The notes under the pieces are model-generated. The model did no database searches and had not been told where the DNA came from. It saw only the letters and a program-made list of their open reading frames with translations. DNA of 64,000 bases, from contig MKWL01000002.1 of the NCBI GenBank assembly GCA_001899305.1, forward strand, positions 62,001-126,000, given 5' to 3'. This document shows positions 18,892 through 28,589 of this stretch, piece by piece; within the stretch, counting starts at the first letter, position 1, and each line of letters starts with the position of its first letter. Source of the stretch: Thiobacillus sp. 0-1251 (GTDB lineage: Bacteria > Pseudomonadota > Gammaproteobacteria > Burkholderiales > Thiobacillaceae). The translations under genes and the position numbers were made by a program.

Positions 18892-19131
18892 ATGAACACG
18901 CAAGACGAGAGACTGGATAGCCAAGCCGATCGGCTGGCCGAGGAAGCCCTGCACGAGCTTGGCGATGTGCCGCTCGACGACGCGGACGACTACAGCCGGC
19001 AATGCGATTACGCCGGATGCTATCCGTGGCTACCGGATGTCATCCAAGCGCATCCCTACGACAGCACGATCCGTACCGCTTTACGCGGCCTACAGGCGGC
19101 GGACGAGGGATTCGAGTTTCCTGCCTGGTAG
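18892..19131 (+). CDS. Small acidic hypothetical protein, 79 aa
   Basis: AAGGAGAG lies four bases before the ATG at 18892, so translation here is well supported, although a longer frame opens at 18715. The 79-residue product is strongly acidic, with no signal peptide or membrane segment: an N-terminal helix rich in D, E, R and Q (DERLDSQADRLAEEALHELG) and a C-terminal part with CDYAGCYPWLPDVIQ and a final EFPAW. Two cysteines are four residues apart. I do not recognise the family. It stands alone, 188 bp before the lipocalin gene. Confidence 0.7.
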   Translation: MNTQDERLDSQADRLAEEALHELGDVPLDDADDYSRQCDYAGCYPWLPDVIQAHPYDSTIRTALRGLQAADEGFEFPAW

Positions 19132-19319
19132 CGCACCGCTTGCCCGGCCAACAAAGACGCTTCATCTTGGTAGCGGGCGGACGAGGCAAGCAACCCCGGA
19201 TGTTCCGGAAATGAAGTGCTCAAACCAGCAGCCAGGCACATCTGGCCAAAACGGGGCGGGATATGTCATCCTGCGCGTGTCGTTTGTCTATCGCCTCGAT
19301 CAAGTGCGGGAGTCGAACC

Positions 19320-19850
19320 ATGCCCTATTCCCTTTTCCTTTCCATCGCCGCTGCAACCGTCTGGCTGGCTGCATGCACGTCCACTCCGCGTCCGCTCGCG
19401 ACCGTACCGTCGGTTGATCTCGATCGCTATTACGGTAGATGGTATGAGATCGCACGGCTTCCAAACCGGTTTCAGGCCATGTGCGTGTCGGATACCCAAG
19501 CCACCTACCGCGCGGAGGGGGCGGCCGTCGCCGTTGTAAACCAGTGCCGCACCGCGACCGGCAGGATCGAGCAGGCCGACGGCATCGCCAAGGTCGTGGC
19601 AGGCAGCCGGGGCGCCCGGCTGAAGGTGAGCTTCTTCCGCCCCTTCTATGGCGATTACTGGATTCTGGATCTCGATCCGGACTATCGGTGGGTGCTGGTG
19701 GGCGAACCGGGCCGTCAATACGCATGGATCCTGGCGCGCGAGCCGAAGCTCGACGCGGCGACGCAGGCGGCCCTGCTGGCGCGGGCAGCCGAACTCGGCT
19801 TCGACCGGCAGGCCTTCATCATGACCCCGCACACCCGCGCGATGCGCTGA
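19320..19850 (+). CDS. blc: Outer-membrane lipocalin (Blc family)
   Basis: A 176-residue lipoprotein. The signal peptide ends in the lipobox LAAC (Cys about 19), then a lipocalin domain opens with the signature [20 protein letters not shown]. Later strands carry [28 protein letters not shown] and YAWILAREP, as in bacterial Blc, and the helix before the C-terminus ([18 protein letters not shown]) is typical. Blc-type proteins bind lysophospholipids or fatty acids at the outer membrane. The start is the ATG at 19320 with GGGAG upstream; an earlier ATG in frame would bury the signal peptide. It is followed 10 bp later by the macrodomain gene, so the two may be co-transcribed. Confidence 0.92.
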   Translation: MPYSLFLSIAAATVWLAACTSTPRPLATVPSVDLDRYYGRWYEIARLPNRFQAMCVSDTQATYRAEGAAVAVVNQCRTATGRIEQADGIAKVVAGSRGARLKVSFFRPFYGDYWILDLDPDYRWVLVGEPGRQYAWILAREPKLDAATQAALLARAAELGFDRQAFIMTPHTRAMR

Positions 19851-19860
19851 CGCCAGAACC

Positions 19861-20385
19861 ATGCCCGCTACCCTGCACGTCGTCCAGGCCGACATCACCA
19901 CGCTCGTGCTGGATGCCATCGTCAACGCCGCCAATCCGTCGCTGCTCGGCGGTGGCGGCGTCGACGGGGCGATCCATCGTGCGGCCGGGCCGGAATTGCT
20001 GGCGGAATGCCGCTTGCTCGGCACCTGCCCGACCGGTGATGCCAAGCTCACAAAAGGCTATCGCCTGCCAGCCCGCTTCGTGATCCACACCGTCGGCCCG
20101 GTGTGGCACGGTGGCGACCAGGGAGAGCCCGATCTCCTGGCATCGTGCTACCGGCGCACCATCAAGGTCGCGGCGCAGCATGGCATCCGTACACTCGCAT
20201 TTCCCTGTATCAGCACAGGTGCCTATGGCTATCCGGTCGAGCCCGCCGCACGAATCGCCATTGCCACGGTCCGCGCGGCCACGCACGTGTTCACCGACAT
20301 GCGAGACATCGTCTTTTGCTGTCATTCCGGTGCGGATCGAAGCGTCTATGCAAGGCTGCTCGGTCAGATGGGAGCTGGCTCCTGA
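19861..20385 (+). CDS. Macrodomain protein, O-acetyl-ADP-ribose deacetylase type
   Basis: A 174-residue single macrodomain. It has the diagnostic ADP-ribose-binding segments: [26 protein letters not shown] near residues 20-45 (split as [13 protein letters not shown] and VDGAIH), [23 protein letters not shown], and [20 protein letters not shown]. These match YmdB-type proteins that hydrolyse O-acetyl-ADP-ribose or remove ADP-ribose from substrates. It lies directly after the lipocalin gene. It is not next to a recognisable ADP-ribosyltransferase, so a toxin-antitoxin role is not supported here. Confidence 0.92.
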   Translation: MPATLHVVQADITTLVLDAIVNAANPSLLGGGGVDGAIHRAAGPELLAECRLLGTCPTGDAKLTKGYRLPARFVIHTVGPVWHGGDQGEPDLLASCYRRTIKVAAQHGIRTLAFPCISTGAYGYPVEPAARIAIATVRAATHVFTDMRDIVFCCHSGADRSVYARLLGQMGAGS

Positions 20386-20419
20386 ATGGCCCGGTCAAAT
20401 AGCGTTATGCTCAGGCTTC

Positions 20420-21517
20420 ATGCACGCGAACCCAAGTGATCCTTCATTCGGCCGCAGACTGCTGCAGGATTTCACGTCGCTGCTGGCCTGGAAAACGTCT
20501 GGCCGCCCCTGGCACATTCCCCTCCTCGCCTCGCTCTGCGTAGGGATTCCAGCCCTGCTGGGGGTCCATTTCGGCCACTTCGACGCCGGCATCCTGGCCA
20601 GCATCGGCGCCATGGTCGTCCTATACATGCCGCACACGTCCATCCCGCACCGGATGGTGACGCTAGCCGTATGTTCCCTCGGGCTCACCGTCTGCTTCGC
20701 GCTGGGGGTCAGCACGAGTTTCAATCCGTATGTGTCTGCCACCATTTTGGGACTGACCACCGCACTGGTAACGCTCATCACCCGTTTCTATGCGCTTCCG
20801 CCGCCTGGTAGCTTCTTTTTCATTCTGGTGGTGGCAGTGGCGGGCACTCTGCCCTTCAATCAGTCATTGATCCCGACGCATGTGGGGCTCTTCGTGCTGG
20901 GCGGCATCCAGTCCTGCCTGCTGGCCTTCCTGTACAGCCTTCTGGTTGCGCGCAAGGCAGCACCCATGCCCGAACGTCCGGCACGCGAGCCGCGCCTCGA
21001 ATGGATCCTCCCGGACGCCATCGTGATCGGTCTGTTCGTTGGCGGCTCGCTGCTTCTGGCCCAGTTTTTGAACCTGCACAATCCTTACTGGGTGCCGATT
21101 TCCTGCGCGGCCATCCTACAGGGTGCGACCTTTCGCGCAGTATGGCGCAGAAAAATCCACCGCATCATCGGCACTGCAATCGGGATGGGACTGGTATGGA
21201 TCATTTTTTCACTGCCGTTCAACTCATGGGAACTGGTAGGGGTGATCATGGCGCTCAACTTCATGATCGAATTGCTCGTGGTACGCAATTATGGTCTCGC
21301 GGTCATCTTCATTACGCCCTTGACCGTGCTGCTTGCCGAGGCCTCGACGGTCGCACTAGCGCCCGACCAGCTTGTACAGGCGCGCATGTTCGATATCGTT
21401 CTGGGTAGTTTCATCGGCTTTATCGGTGGTGGCATCCTTCACCATCCGGAAATTCTGGCCCATTTCGAAGCAAGGAAAGCGAGGAAAGCGCGAGCCTATC
21501 CGCAAGAGAAGCAATAG
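20420..21517 (+). CDS. FUSC-family inner-membrane protein
   Basis: A 365-residue membrane protein with about ten to twelve hydrophobic helices in two similar halves (IPLLASLCVGIPALLGVHFG and GLFVGGSLLLAQFLNL begin them). The second half has NPYWVPISCAAILQGATFRAVWRRKIHRIIGTAIG, the hallmark segment of the FUSC/aromatic acid exporter family (here about residues 220-255). It lacks the large cytosolic domain of AaeB-type proteins. The ATG at 20420 was chosen because the upstream frame runs through the end of the macrodomain gene. Likely an efflux or membrane-stress protein; substrate unknown. Confidence 0.85.
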   Translation: MHANPSDPSFGRRLLQDFTSLLAWKTSGRPWHIPLLASLCVGIPALLGVHFGHFDAGILASIGAMVVLYMPHTSIPHRMVTLAVCSLGLTVCFALGVSTSFNPYVSATILGLTTALVTLITRFYALPPPGSFFFILVVAVAGTLPFNQSLIPTHVGLFVLGGIQSCLLAFLYSLLVARKAAPMPERPAREPRLEWILPDAIVIGLFVGGSLLLAQFLNLHNPYWVPISCAAILQGATFRAVWRRKIHRIIGTAIGMGLVWIIFSLPFNSWELVGVIMALNFMIELLVVRNYGLAVIFITPLTVLLAEASTVALAPDQLVQARMFDIVLGSFIGFIGGGILHHPEILAHFEARKARKARAYPQEKQ

Positions 21518-21576
21518 GCCTGAGCCGTAGCTCCAATACCCAGCCGGATTTAGCTTATACCGTACAAGAGGGTTCG

Positions 21577-22209
21577 ATGGATCTCGTTTTAATTCATGGA
21601 ATGGGGACGACACCGGTTTCCATGATGCTATTGCGCCGACGCTTGAGACAGGCCGGGCACAACCCGATTCTGTTTGGCTATTACCCGACTTTTGAAGGCC
21701 TGCAGCATGCCATCGCCCGTCTGGTGAAACTGATCGACCGACAGGTCGACACCCGGCACTACGCACTGGTCGGCCACTCTCTCGGAACCGTCATCATCAG
21801 GTCAGCGCTTGGCCATCTGGAAAACCGGTCACCATCCGCCTGCTTTTTCCTGGCACCACCGATGGTTGCCTGCAAGGCCGCCAAATTCTTTTCCCGGATC
21901 TGGCTCTACAAGCTTCTGACGGGTGAAATGGGCCAATTGCTGGCAGTCGACGCATTCATGTCGAGCCTGCCCATGCCTCCGGTTCCCACCCGGATCTATG
22001 CCGGTATCGGCGGCCTGCGCCATTCATGGCTGCCCTTCGGCACGGAAGCCAACGATTTCATTCTCAGCGTGTCTGAAGCCACGGGCCGCTTCGAAGCGGA
22101 GGCACTCAAAGTACCGTCCAGCCATACCTACATCATGAACTCGAAGCTGGTTTTCAACGACATGGCGAAGACTCTCGAAGCGATTACCGGAATGGCACCT
22201 CGGCATTGA
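21577..22209 (+). CDS. Small alpha/beta hydrolase, lipase-like
   Basis: A 210-residue cytosolic protein with an alpha/beta-hydrolase pattern: VLIHGMGTTP with the oxyanion HG near the N-terminus, the nucleophile elbow GHSLG at about 68-72 (ALVGHSLGTVIIRSAL), an Asp/Glu-rich strand (PTRIYAGIGG) and a late histidine (SSHTYIMN) that could complete the triad. The layout is like the short PGAP1/LipA-type esterases. Substrate is unknown. It lies 59 bp after the FUSC gene and is probably read with it. A stem-loop with a T-rich tail follows the stop. Confidence 0.85.
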   Translation: MDLVLIHGMGTTPVSMMLLRRRLRQAGHNPILFGYYPTFEGLQHAIARLVKLIDRQVDTRHYALVGHSLGTVIIRSALGHLENRSPSACFFLAPPMVACKAAKFFSRIWLYKLLTGEMGQLLAVDAFMSSLPMPPVPTRIYAGIGGLRHSWLPFGTEANDFILSVSEATGRFEAEALKVPSSHTYIMNSKLVFNDMAKTLEAITGMAPRH

Positions 22210-22248
22210 ACGCTTTTAAAATATATTTCAAGAGAATCTTAATTTAAC

Positions 22249-22306
22249 CCATGCCAAGAACTCTTGTAAGAGTCGAATTTCTTGCATGGCAAACGGTTTT
22301 ATTTTT
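22249..22306 (+). terminator. Stem-loop behind the hydrolase gene
   Basis: CCATGC-c-AAGAA (from 22249) pairs with TTCTTGCATGG (to 22289), with an inner stem ACTCTT/AAGAGT. A T-rich tail follows (GGTTTTATTTTTGC). Stem plus T-tract 40 bp after the stop suits a Rho-independent terminator, though the stem is AT-rich. Confidence 0.55.
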
Positions 22307-22310
22307 GCTT

Positions 22311-22330
22311 CGTGATGCAACGTGATGCAA
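22311..22330 (+). repeat. Tandem CGTGATGCAA repeat, possible operator
   Basis: Two perfect head-to-tail copies, ten bases apart, that is one helical turn, so a regulator could bind both on the same face. They are about 225 bp before the kinase start. Confidence 0.4.
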
Positions 22331-22555
22331 AGTAGGCTATCTTTCGCGGCAATAGGGCGTGATGCAGGTGCCGCGGGCGATACCGTGGTGCTGCCTGCCA
22401 TCTGCATCGAGAAAAAAATTCCTCCCCCAAGGGTGCCCTAAGGAAGAATACAGACACGGTTTCATCAGTGCGGCGAATTTGATTGTTTGGCATAGCGGAA
22501 GGGAGAGATCCCCTTCGCGCAGTTTCCTTTCTTTGGATAAAGGACTGAGCATTCA

Positions 22556-25129
22556 ATGAAAGCCGTCGATGCCTCACCGGATAACCCCGGACATACAGGG
22601 GGTATACCGTTTTTACGTCGGTTCCTGGCCATCTGGTTGCCCGCCGTGCTGGTGCTGGCGATCGTTATCTGGGCGTTTTATGCCGTCCAGGCGAAAAGTG
22701 CCCTGGCTTTGCAGAAAGCCGCCGAACGTGAAGCCATCCGACTTGCGATCCAGACGAACCTGGTCGAATTCGCGAGCATCCGTTCCGATCTGCTCTATCT
22801 GGCGGACCAATACGCGCTCCTGAACGACGGAACGCATGCCACCCCTCCCGCATATGCGCCGCTTGCCGCGCGCTATCTGGCGTTTGCCTCACGCAAGGCG
22901 CTATACGACCAGATCCGGTTCCTGGATGAAAATGGACGGGAGATCGTCCGTGTCAACTGGAACAACGGCCATCCCGAAAACGTCGCGCCTGAGAAACTGC
23001 AGGACAAATCCAGTCGTTATTACGTACGCGAAACACTCGCCCTGACGCAAGGCGAAATCTATGTGTCGCCCCTGGACCTCAATATCGAGCACGGTGCCCT
23101 CGAACAACCCCTCAAGCCCATGTTGCGTTTTGGCACACCGATTTTCGATCGGCAGGGGCACAGGCGCGGCATCATCATGCTGAATTACCTGGGCGGCAAT
23201 TTCCTCGGCCACCTGCGAAAGATCTCGAGCGCTGAGCATGCTGCCAGCCAACTCTGGCTGCTGAACGCCGCCGGATACTGGATGCTGGGGCCCGATGCCA
23301 AAGACGAATGGGGATTCATGCTGCCGGGCCGGACCGACAAGCGTCTGGCCATACGCGACCCTCAAGCCTGGAAAATGATCAATGGCACCGCCCGCGAAGG
23401 CCAGTTTCTTACCGATCAGGGCTTGTACACCTACGCCTCGACCACCCCGCTTCCCGGTCCGGATGACGCATCGGAGACATCCAAGCGTGAGCGCTGGATC
23501 CTCGTGGCCTACCAGCCTGCCTCCACGCTTGCCGCACAGAATCTCGTGTTGTCGAAGCATCTCTGGGTTGTTTTTGCCGCGCTGCTGCTGATTTTCACTT
23601 TCGCGGCCTGGGCAATCGCTTTTTACAGTATGCGGCGACGCACGGCCGAAGCCTCGGTCGGGGCAAGCGAAGCGCGGTTTCGCGCCCTGCTCGAGTCGGC
23701 GCCGGACGCCATTGTGATCGTCAACCGTGAAGGGCGCATCGTCCTGGTCAATGCGCAGGCGGAAAAATATTTCGGCTATGCGCGCGACGATCTGCTGCAG
23801 CAACCGATCGAGATCCTGGTTCCGGAATCCCTGCGCCACCGCCATGAAAGCCACCGAGCGAGCTTTGCATCCAATCCCTACACACGTCCCATGGGCGAAG
23901 GCATGGAGTTGTTCGGCCGGCGCAAGGACGGCAGTGCATTTCCGCTGGAAATCAGCCTGAGCCCGCTGGACACGCCACAAGGAAAGGTCGTGACGGCCAT
24001 CATCCGGGATATCAGCGCGCGCAAGCATGCCGAGCGTCAACGCCTCGAAGCGCAGGCACGCTATCAGGATCTGATGAACAACCTGCCGGTCGGGGTGTTC
24101 CGCAAGACCACCGGACCGGAGAGACGGTTCCTCGAGGTGAACCCGGCCCTGGTCAACATGCTGGAAGCCGATTCCGCCGAGGCCTTGCTGGCGCATCCGG
24201 TTGCCATTTTCCAGACCGCTTCCGGCCAGCCGCTGTTCAGTGAAAGCGCAGGACAGCCGAATACGATCGTCAACGAGGAAATCGAACTGCACACGCTCAA
24301 GGGACGACCGTTCTATGGTGCCGTTACGGCCACCCTGAAACGCGACGCCAACGGTCAAGCCTATTACGACGGCATCGTCGAGGACATCACCCGGCGCAAG
24401 GAAATCGAGCAGCAACTGAAAAGCCGATCGATCGAGCTGGAGGCCATCAACCAGGAACTCGAAGCCTTCAGCTATTCGGTCTCCCACGACTTGCGTGCGC
24501 CGCTTCGTGCGATCGACGGCTTCAGCCATATCCTGCTGAACGACTATGCCGACAAACTCGACGAGACGGGACGCGACCGCCTCGGCCGGGTGCGCCGCGC
24601 CGCCCAGCACATGGGTACCCTGATCGACGACCTGCTCAAACTGTCACGCGTCACCCGTACCGAACTCAAGCGCGAGCAGGTGGATATGAGCGCCCTCGCC
24701 AACGAGATCGTTGCGGATTTGTGCAAACAGGCACCGGATCGCACGGTGCAGTTCACCATCGCCCCCAATCTGCTGGCGCAAGGCGACAAGGGGCTGCTGC
24801 GCATCGTGCTTGACAACCTGCTCGGCAACGCCTGGAAATTCACCGGATCCCGGGTCGACGCCCAGATCGTACTGGAGCGCGCAGCCGGCCCGGGCATGCC
24901 GACCTATATCGTCAGCGACAACGGTGCGGGCTTCGACATGGCTTATGCCGACAAACTGTTTGGTGTATTCCAGCGCCTGCACGATACAAGCGAATTCCCT
25001 GGGACAGGCATCGGTCTCGCCACCGTGCAGCGAATCATTCACAAGCACGGCGGCCGGATATGGGCCGAAAGTGAGGTCGGAAAAGGGACGCGATTCTATT
25101 TCACCCTGGAACCGGAGATGTCATCGTGA
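22556..25129 (+). CDS. Membrane PAS sensor histidine kinase
   Basis: An 857-residue sensor. TM1 is about 25-47, a large periplasmic sensing region about 48-333 looks like a double-Cache domain ([38 protein letters not shown]), and TM2 is about 335-357. Two PAS domains follow (about 372-490 with [15 protein letters not shown]; about 500-615), then HisKA with the phospho-acceptor His644 in [15 protein letters not shown], and HATPase_c with [17 protein letters not shown] and GTGIGLATV. The kinase core is of the phytochrome-like class that pairs with Rcp1-type regulators, and exactly such a gene follows with a 4-bp GTGA overlap. The input signal is probably a small molecule in the periplasm. Confidence 0.93.
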   Translation: MKAVDASPDNPGHTGGIPFLRRFLAIWLPAVLVLAIVIWAFYAVQAKSALALQKAAEREAIRLAIQTNLVEFASIRSDLLYLADQYALLNDGTHATPPAYAPLAARYLAFASRKALYDQIRFLDENGREIVRVNWNNGHPENVAPEKLQDKSSRYYVRETLALTQGEIYVSPLDLNIEHGALEQPLKPMLRFGTPIFDRQGHRRGIIMLNYLGGNFLGHLRKISSAEHAASQLWLLNAAGYWMLGPDAKDEWGFMLPGRTDKRLAIRDPQAWKMINGTAREGQFLTDQGLYTYASTTPLPGPDDASETSKRERWILVAYQPASTLAAQNLVLSKHLWVVFAALLLIFTFAAWAIAFYSMRRRTAEASVGASEARFRALLESAPDAIVIVNREGRIVLVNAQAEKYFGYARDDLLQQPIEILVPESLRHRHESHRASFASNPYTRPMGEGMELFGRRKDGSAFPLEISLSPLDTPQGKVVTAIIRDISARKHAERQRLEAQARYQDLMNNLPVGVFRKTTGPERRFLEVNPALVNMLEADSAEALLAHPVAIFQTASGQPLFSESAGQPNTIVNEEIELHTLKGRPFYGAVTATLKRDANGQAYYDGIVEDITRRKEIEQQLKSRSIELEAINQELEAFSYSVSHDLRAPLRAIDGFSHILLNDYADKLDETGRDRLGRVRRAAQHMGTLIDDLLKLSRVTRTELKREQVDMSALANEIVADLCKQAPDRTVQFTIAPNLLAQGDKGLLRIVLDNLLGNAWKFTGSRVDAQIVLERAAGPGMPTYIVSDNGAGFDMAYADKLFGVFQRLHDTSEFPGTGIGLATVQRIIHKHGGRIWAESEVGKGTRFYFTLEPEMSS

Positions 25130-25569
25130 GCGACAAGAGCATACTTTTAGTGGAAGACAACCCGGACGATGCAGCCCTGACCGTCCATGCCCTGGAAACC
25201 AACAACATCGGCAACAGGCTGGTCCTCGCACGCGACGGCGTGGAGGCACTCGATTACCTTTTTTGCACCGGACCCTACGCTGGCCGTGACCCGGACGATC
25301 ATCCGTCCGTGGTGCTGCTGGATCTCAAGCTTCCAAAAATCGACGGCCTGGAAGTGCTGCGCCGCGTGCGCGCGACCGAGTCCACGCGCCTGCAGCCGGT
25401 GGTGATCCTGACCTCATCGAACGAAGAGGAAGACCGGATAAAAGGGTATGCCCTGGGCGCCAACAGCTATGTGCGCAAGCCGGTCGATTTCGACGATTTT
25501 GTAAGAGCGGCTGGCCAACTGGGACTTTATTGGCTATTGCTCAATCAGACACCGCCTCAAGGAAACTAG
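25126..25569 (+). CDS. Rcp1-type single-domain response regulator
   Basis: A 147-residue receiver with no output domain. The acidic pocket VEDNPDDA, phospho-acceptor Asp66 ([20 protein letters not shown] split over the motif), the Thr/Ser switch [10 protein letters not shown] and Lys in [10 protein letters not shown] are all present. The sequence pattern ([26 protein letters not shown]) is that of cyanobacterial Rcp1 and its relatives. It starts with GTG overlapping the kinase stop, so the two are translationally coupled. It probably relays phosphate or acts by protein contact on the next gene product, which begins with its own receiver. Confidence 0.93.
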   Translation: MSDKSILLVEDNPDDAALTVHALETNNIGNRLVLARDGVEALDYLFCTGPYAGRDPDDHPSVVLLDLKLPKIDGLEVLRRVRATESTRLQPVVILTSSNEEEDRIKGYALGANSYVRKPVDFDDFVRAAGQLGLYWLLLNQTPPQGN

Positions 25570-25619
25570 ACCAGCCAGCATGAAACAGCGAACGAAAACC
25601 CGGCCTGCGGGAAGCCATC

Positions 25620-28091
25620 ATGAATGAAGCAAGCGGCGACGTCGCGATACGCGCCCTGATCGTTGAGGATTCAGAGGACGATGCCCTGCTGTTGGTCGGA
25701 TATCTGCAGCGCGCGAACTTCTGCCTTGAATGGCAGCGCCTGGACACCGAGGCCGAACTGCTGAAGGCACTCGAGCAGAAATGGGACATCGTGTTCTCGG
25801 ATTACTCCATGCCCCATTTCAGCGGAGCGCGCGCGCTCGAGGTCGTCAAGCACCACGATCCCGACATTCCCTTCATTTTCGTTTCCGGCACCATCGGCGA
25901 AGACACCGCAGTCATCGGCATGCGGGCAGGTGCGCAGGACTATGTCATGAAGGGCAATCTGGCCCGCCTGGTGCCTGCGGTATACCGGGAGCTTTCCGAT
26001 GCCAGGGTCCGGCGCGAGCGGCGCATTGCCGAACAGGCGGTACGCCGGCTTTCACTGGTCGTGGAACAGGCCGCCGACAGCGTATTCATCACCGATCCGC
26101 AAGGAAAGATCCAGTACGTCAATCCGGCCTTCGAACGGCTCACGGGCTTCACTGCCGAAGAAGCAATCGGCACTTCACCATCCCTGATCAAGTCGGGTCA
26201 CCACGACGAGGCATTCTTCCGGAACCTGTGGGACACCATTCTTGCGGGCGGCGTATTCCAGGAAACGCTTGTCAATCGCCGCAAGGATGGTGCGCTCTTC
26301 TACGAAGAAAAAACCATCGCTCCCTTGTTCGACAGCGCCATGCAGATCTCGAGTTTCGTCTCGACGGGTCGGGATGTCACAGACAGGATACGATTGGAAG
26401 AGAAGCGGGCCCAACTTCTGGAAATCTTGGAAGCCACGACGGATTTTGTCGCGATCATGGACGATGAGGGACGCCTGCGTTATCTAAACCGGGCCGGGCG
26501 GACCATGCTGGGGCTGCCGGCTGACACGGATATCAGTGGGCGATACATTGCGGACTGCCATCCCGAATGGGCCACCCAGCGGATTCTGATGGAAGCGTTT
26601 CCCACGGCACTGCGCGAGGGCGCATGGCACGGAGAAAATGTGGTCAAGGGCGCGGATGGTCGGGAGATCGCTGTTTCCCAGGTCGTGCTCGCCCATGGCG
26701 GTTCGAACGGTGCAGCGGGATTTTTCTCCACCATTGCGCGCGACATCAGCGAACGCAAGCATTTCGAACGCGAGCTGAAACGCCAGGCGACCCACGACGC
26801 CCTGACCGAACTCCCCAACCGCCTGCTGCTCGAAGAACACCTTGCGACTGAACTGGCACGCGCCCGACGCGGCCGTTTTCTGACCGCAGTGCTGTTTCTC
26901 GACATCGACAATTTCAAGCGCATCAACGACAGTCTGGGTCATGCCGCCGGCGATGCGCTGCTACGCAATGTGGCACAGCGGTTGCGGAAGTGTGTGCGCC
27001 CGAACGATGTCGTGGCCCGTTATGGGGGTGACGAATTCACGATTCTGATCGGTGAGTTGACCGGCCTGGACAGCATATTGGCCATCCTGCATAAAGTGCG
27101 CGAGGCATTCGAGACGGCAGTCCTCATCACCGGGCAGGATGTCTATGCTGCCTTCAGCATGGGGATTTCCATCTATCCCCATGATGGCAACGATCCGGAA
27201 ACGCTGCTGAAGAATGCCGATGCGGCGATGTACCGTGCCAAGGCAAACGGCCGAAACCAGTATCAATTCTATGCGCCGGAAATGAATGCCCGTGGAGAGG
27301 AATTGCTGGCACTGGAAACGGACCTGAGGCGCGCACTCGATCGCAAAGAGTTTGTGCTCTACTACCAGCCCCAGCTGGACCTGCGCAGCGGGGGGATTGC
27401 CGGAGCGGAAGCGCTGTTGCGCTGGCAACATCCCGAACACGGACTCGTGTCGCCCGACGACTTCATCCCTTTGCTGGAAGAAACGGGACTGATCGTTCCC
27501 GTTGGCGAATGGGTGCTGCGCAATGCGTGCGAGCAATACCGGAAATTCCACGAGGCGGCCCTCACGCCCATGCGGATATCGGTCAATGTCTCGGCCCGGC
27601 AATTCAGGGAACAGACCTTGCTGGACCGTGTGCGGCAAGCTCTCCGCGACGAAGGCGTCCCTCCGCATCACCTCGAACTCGAGATCACCGAAAGCACCGC
27701 CATGCAGGATGTGCAGGCCACGAGCGAAATCCTGGCCGCACTCGACGCCTTGGGCGTGCGTCTCGCCATCGACGATTTTGGAACGGGCTATTCCTCGCTC
27801 GCCTATTTGAAACGTTTTCCGCTCGACGTCCTGAAAATCGACCGTACCTTCATTCCGGATTCCCTGGAAGACGACAACGTGTCGGCAATTGCCGAAGCCA
27901 GCATTTCGCTCGGCCACAAACTGGGACTCGAGGTCGTAGCGGAAGGCGTCGAAACCCATGAGCAGATCGGCTTTCTGCGATCGCACGAATGCGACATCAT
28001 CCAGGGATATTGCTTCAGCCGCCCCATATCGGTGGACAAGACGGAGGCGTTCATCGCGAGCCATAACCCGCAGCAGTTGCCGGGAGACTAG
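25620..28091 (+). CDS. REC-PAS-PAS-GGDEF-EAL response regulator
   Basis: An 823-residue cytosolic c-di-GMP enzyme. The receiver is at 10-130 with phospho-acceptor Asp61 (IVFSDYSMPHFSG). Two PAS domains follow (about 150-270, VVEQAADSVFITD; about 280-400, ILEATTDFVAIMD). The GGDEF domain has an intact site at 469-473 (ARYGGDEFTILIG). The EAL domain has its signature at 597-599 (GAEALLRWQHP), plus VNVSARQF, LEITES, DDFGTGYSSL, LKIDRTFI, AEGVET and IIQGYCFSRP. Both enzyme sites look active. The gene is 50 bp after the Rcp1-type regulator in the same operon, so the three genes form one pathway from a periplasmic signal to c-di-GMP turnover. Confidence 0.94.
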   Translation: MNEASGDVAIRALIVEDSEDDALLLVGYLQRANFCLEWQRLDTEAELLKALEQKWDIVFSDYSMPHFSGARALEVVKHHDPDIPFIFVSGTIGEDTAVIGMRAGAQDYVMKGNLARLVPAVYRELSDARVRRERRIAEQAVRRLSLVVEQAADSVFITDPQGKIQYVNPAFERLTGFTAEEAIGTSPSLIKSGHHDEAFFRNLWDTILAGGVFQETLVNRRKDGALFYEEKTIAPLFDSAMQISSFVSTGRDVTDRIRLEEKRAQLLEILEATTDFVAIMDDEGRLRYLNRAGRTMLGLPADTDISGRYIADCHPEWATQRILMEAFPTALREGAWHGENVVKGADGREIAVSQVVLAHGGSNGAAGFFSTIARDISERKHFERELKRQATHDALTELPNRLLLEEHLATELARARRGRFLTAVLFLDIDNFKRINDSLGHAAGDALLRNVAQRLRKCVRPNDVVARYGGDEFTILIGELTGLDSILAILHKVREAFETAVLITGQDVYAAFSMGISIYPHDGNDPETLLKNADAAMYRAKANGRNQYQFYAPEMNARGEELLALETDLRRALDRKEFVLYYQPQLDLRSGGIAGAEALLRWQHPEHGLVSPDDFIPLLEETGLIVPVGEWVLRNACEQYRKFHEAALTPMRISVNVSARQFREQTLLDRVRQALRDEGVPPHHLELEITESTAMQDVQATSEILAALDALGVRLAIDDFGTGYSSLAYLKRFPLDVLKIDRTFIPDSLEDDNVSAIAEASISLGHKLGLEVVAEGVETHEQIGFLRSHECDIIQGYCFSRPISVDKTEAFIASHNPQQLPGD

Positions 28092-28215
28092 TCCTGGGTG
28101 GACAATGCCCGTTCCCACACCCGGCGCGATTGCGTTCTATTTGTGCACCGGATGCGATGCATGACCGACCGCCCGCGACGTGCCACACGCCCCTTATTTG
28201 AAGAAGGCAAAGCCC

Positions 28216-28560
28216 ATGAACCAGTTCCCTCAATCCTTGCGTGCCTGGAACACCCCCGCGTTCCAGGCTGTCCTCAAGCAGGAAATCGAACAGCTGGATG
28301 CCGGATGCCTCCCGCTGCAACGGGGCTTGTCGTCCAGCAGCTACGTGACTGACCGTCCCTTCCAGGCGATGATCATCAGCGTAAACGAGGAGGCCGGTCT
28401 GATCCGGGCCAAGGCGGGCATTTTCTACACGGGGATCATTGCCGGCTGCAGCTGCGCGGACGACCCGACACCTATCGACGAGCAGACCGAATACTGTGTG
28501 GTGCGGCTCGACATCGACAGTAAGACTGCCGAAGCCACGGTGACCCTGCTGGAAGAATAG
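28216..28560 (+). CDS. Conserved-looking hypothetical protein with CSCADDPTP motif
   Basis: A 114-residue protein; the ATG at 28216 has AGAAGG upstream, and the longer frame from 28180 is less likely. There is no signal peptide or membrane helix. The C-terminal half has a compact beta-rich pattern: SVNEEAGLIRAKAGIFYTG, IIAGCSCADDPTP, EYCVVRLDID and a final acidic strand. The CSCADDPTP segment, with two cysteines and acidic residues, may bind a metal or be a zinc-free structural loop; I cannot tell. It follows the c-di-GMP gene by 124 bp and could be the last gene of that operon. Family not recognised. Confidence 0.7.
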   Translation: MNQFPQSLRAWNTPAFQAVLKQEIEQLDAGCLPLQRGLSSSSYVTDRPFQAMIISVNEEAGLIRAKAGIFYTGIIAGCSCADDPTPIDEQTEYCVVRLDIDSKTAEATVTLLEE

Positions 28561-28589
28561 CGCGCAGGTGTGGAACTGCCCTCGCCGTC

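Larger units (their letters stand above)
22210..22555 (+). other. Structured 346-bp leader before the sensor-kinase operon
   Basis: After the terminator the region holds a tandem 10-bp repeat, CGTGATGCAA twice at 22311-22330, with a third partial copy (GCGTGATGCA) at 22358-22367. There is also a dyad GATGCAG (22361-22367) / CTGCATC (22402-22408). No coding frame with a ribosome site was found. It likely holds the promoter and operator of the kinase operon. Confidence 0.5.

Noticed and set aside
19861-20385. Macrodomain gene as a DarT/DarG-type antitoxin
   Set aside because: No ADP-ribosyltransferase gene is adjacent; neighbours are a lipocalin and a membrane protein.
22299-22577. Minus-strand open frame of 92 codons before the sensor kinase
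   Set aside because: No ribosome site, odd composition, and overlap with repeats and the kinase start region.
22901-24610. Minus-strand open frame of 569 codons opposite the sensor kinase
   Set aside because: No domain; the kinase on the other strand has all motifs in order.
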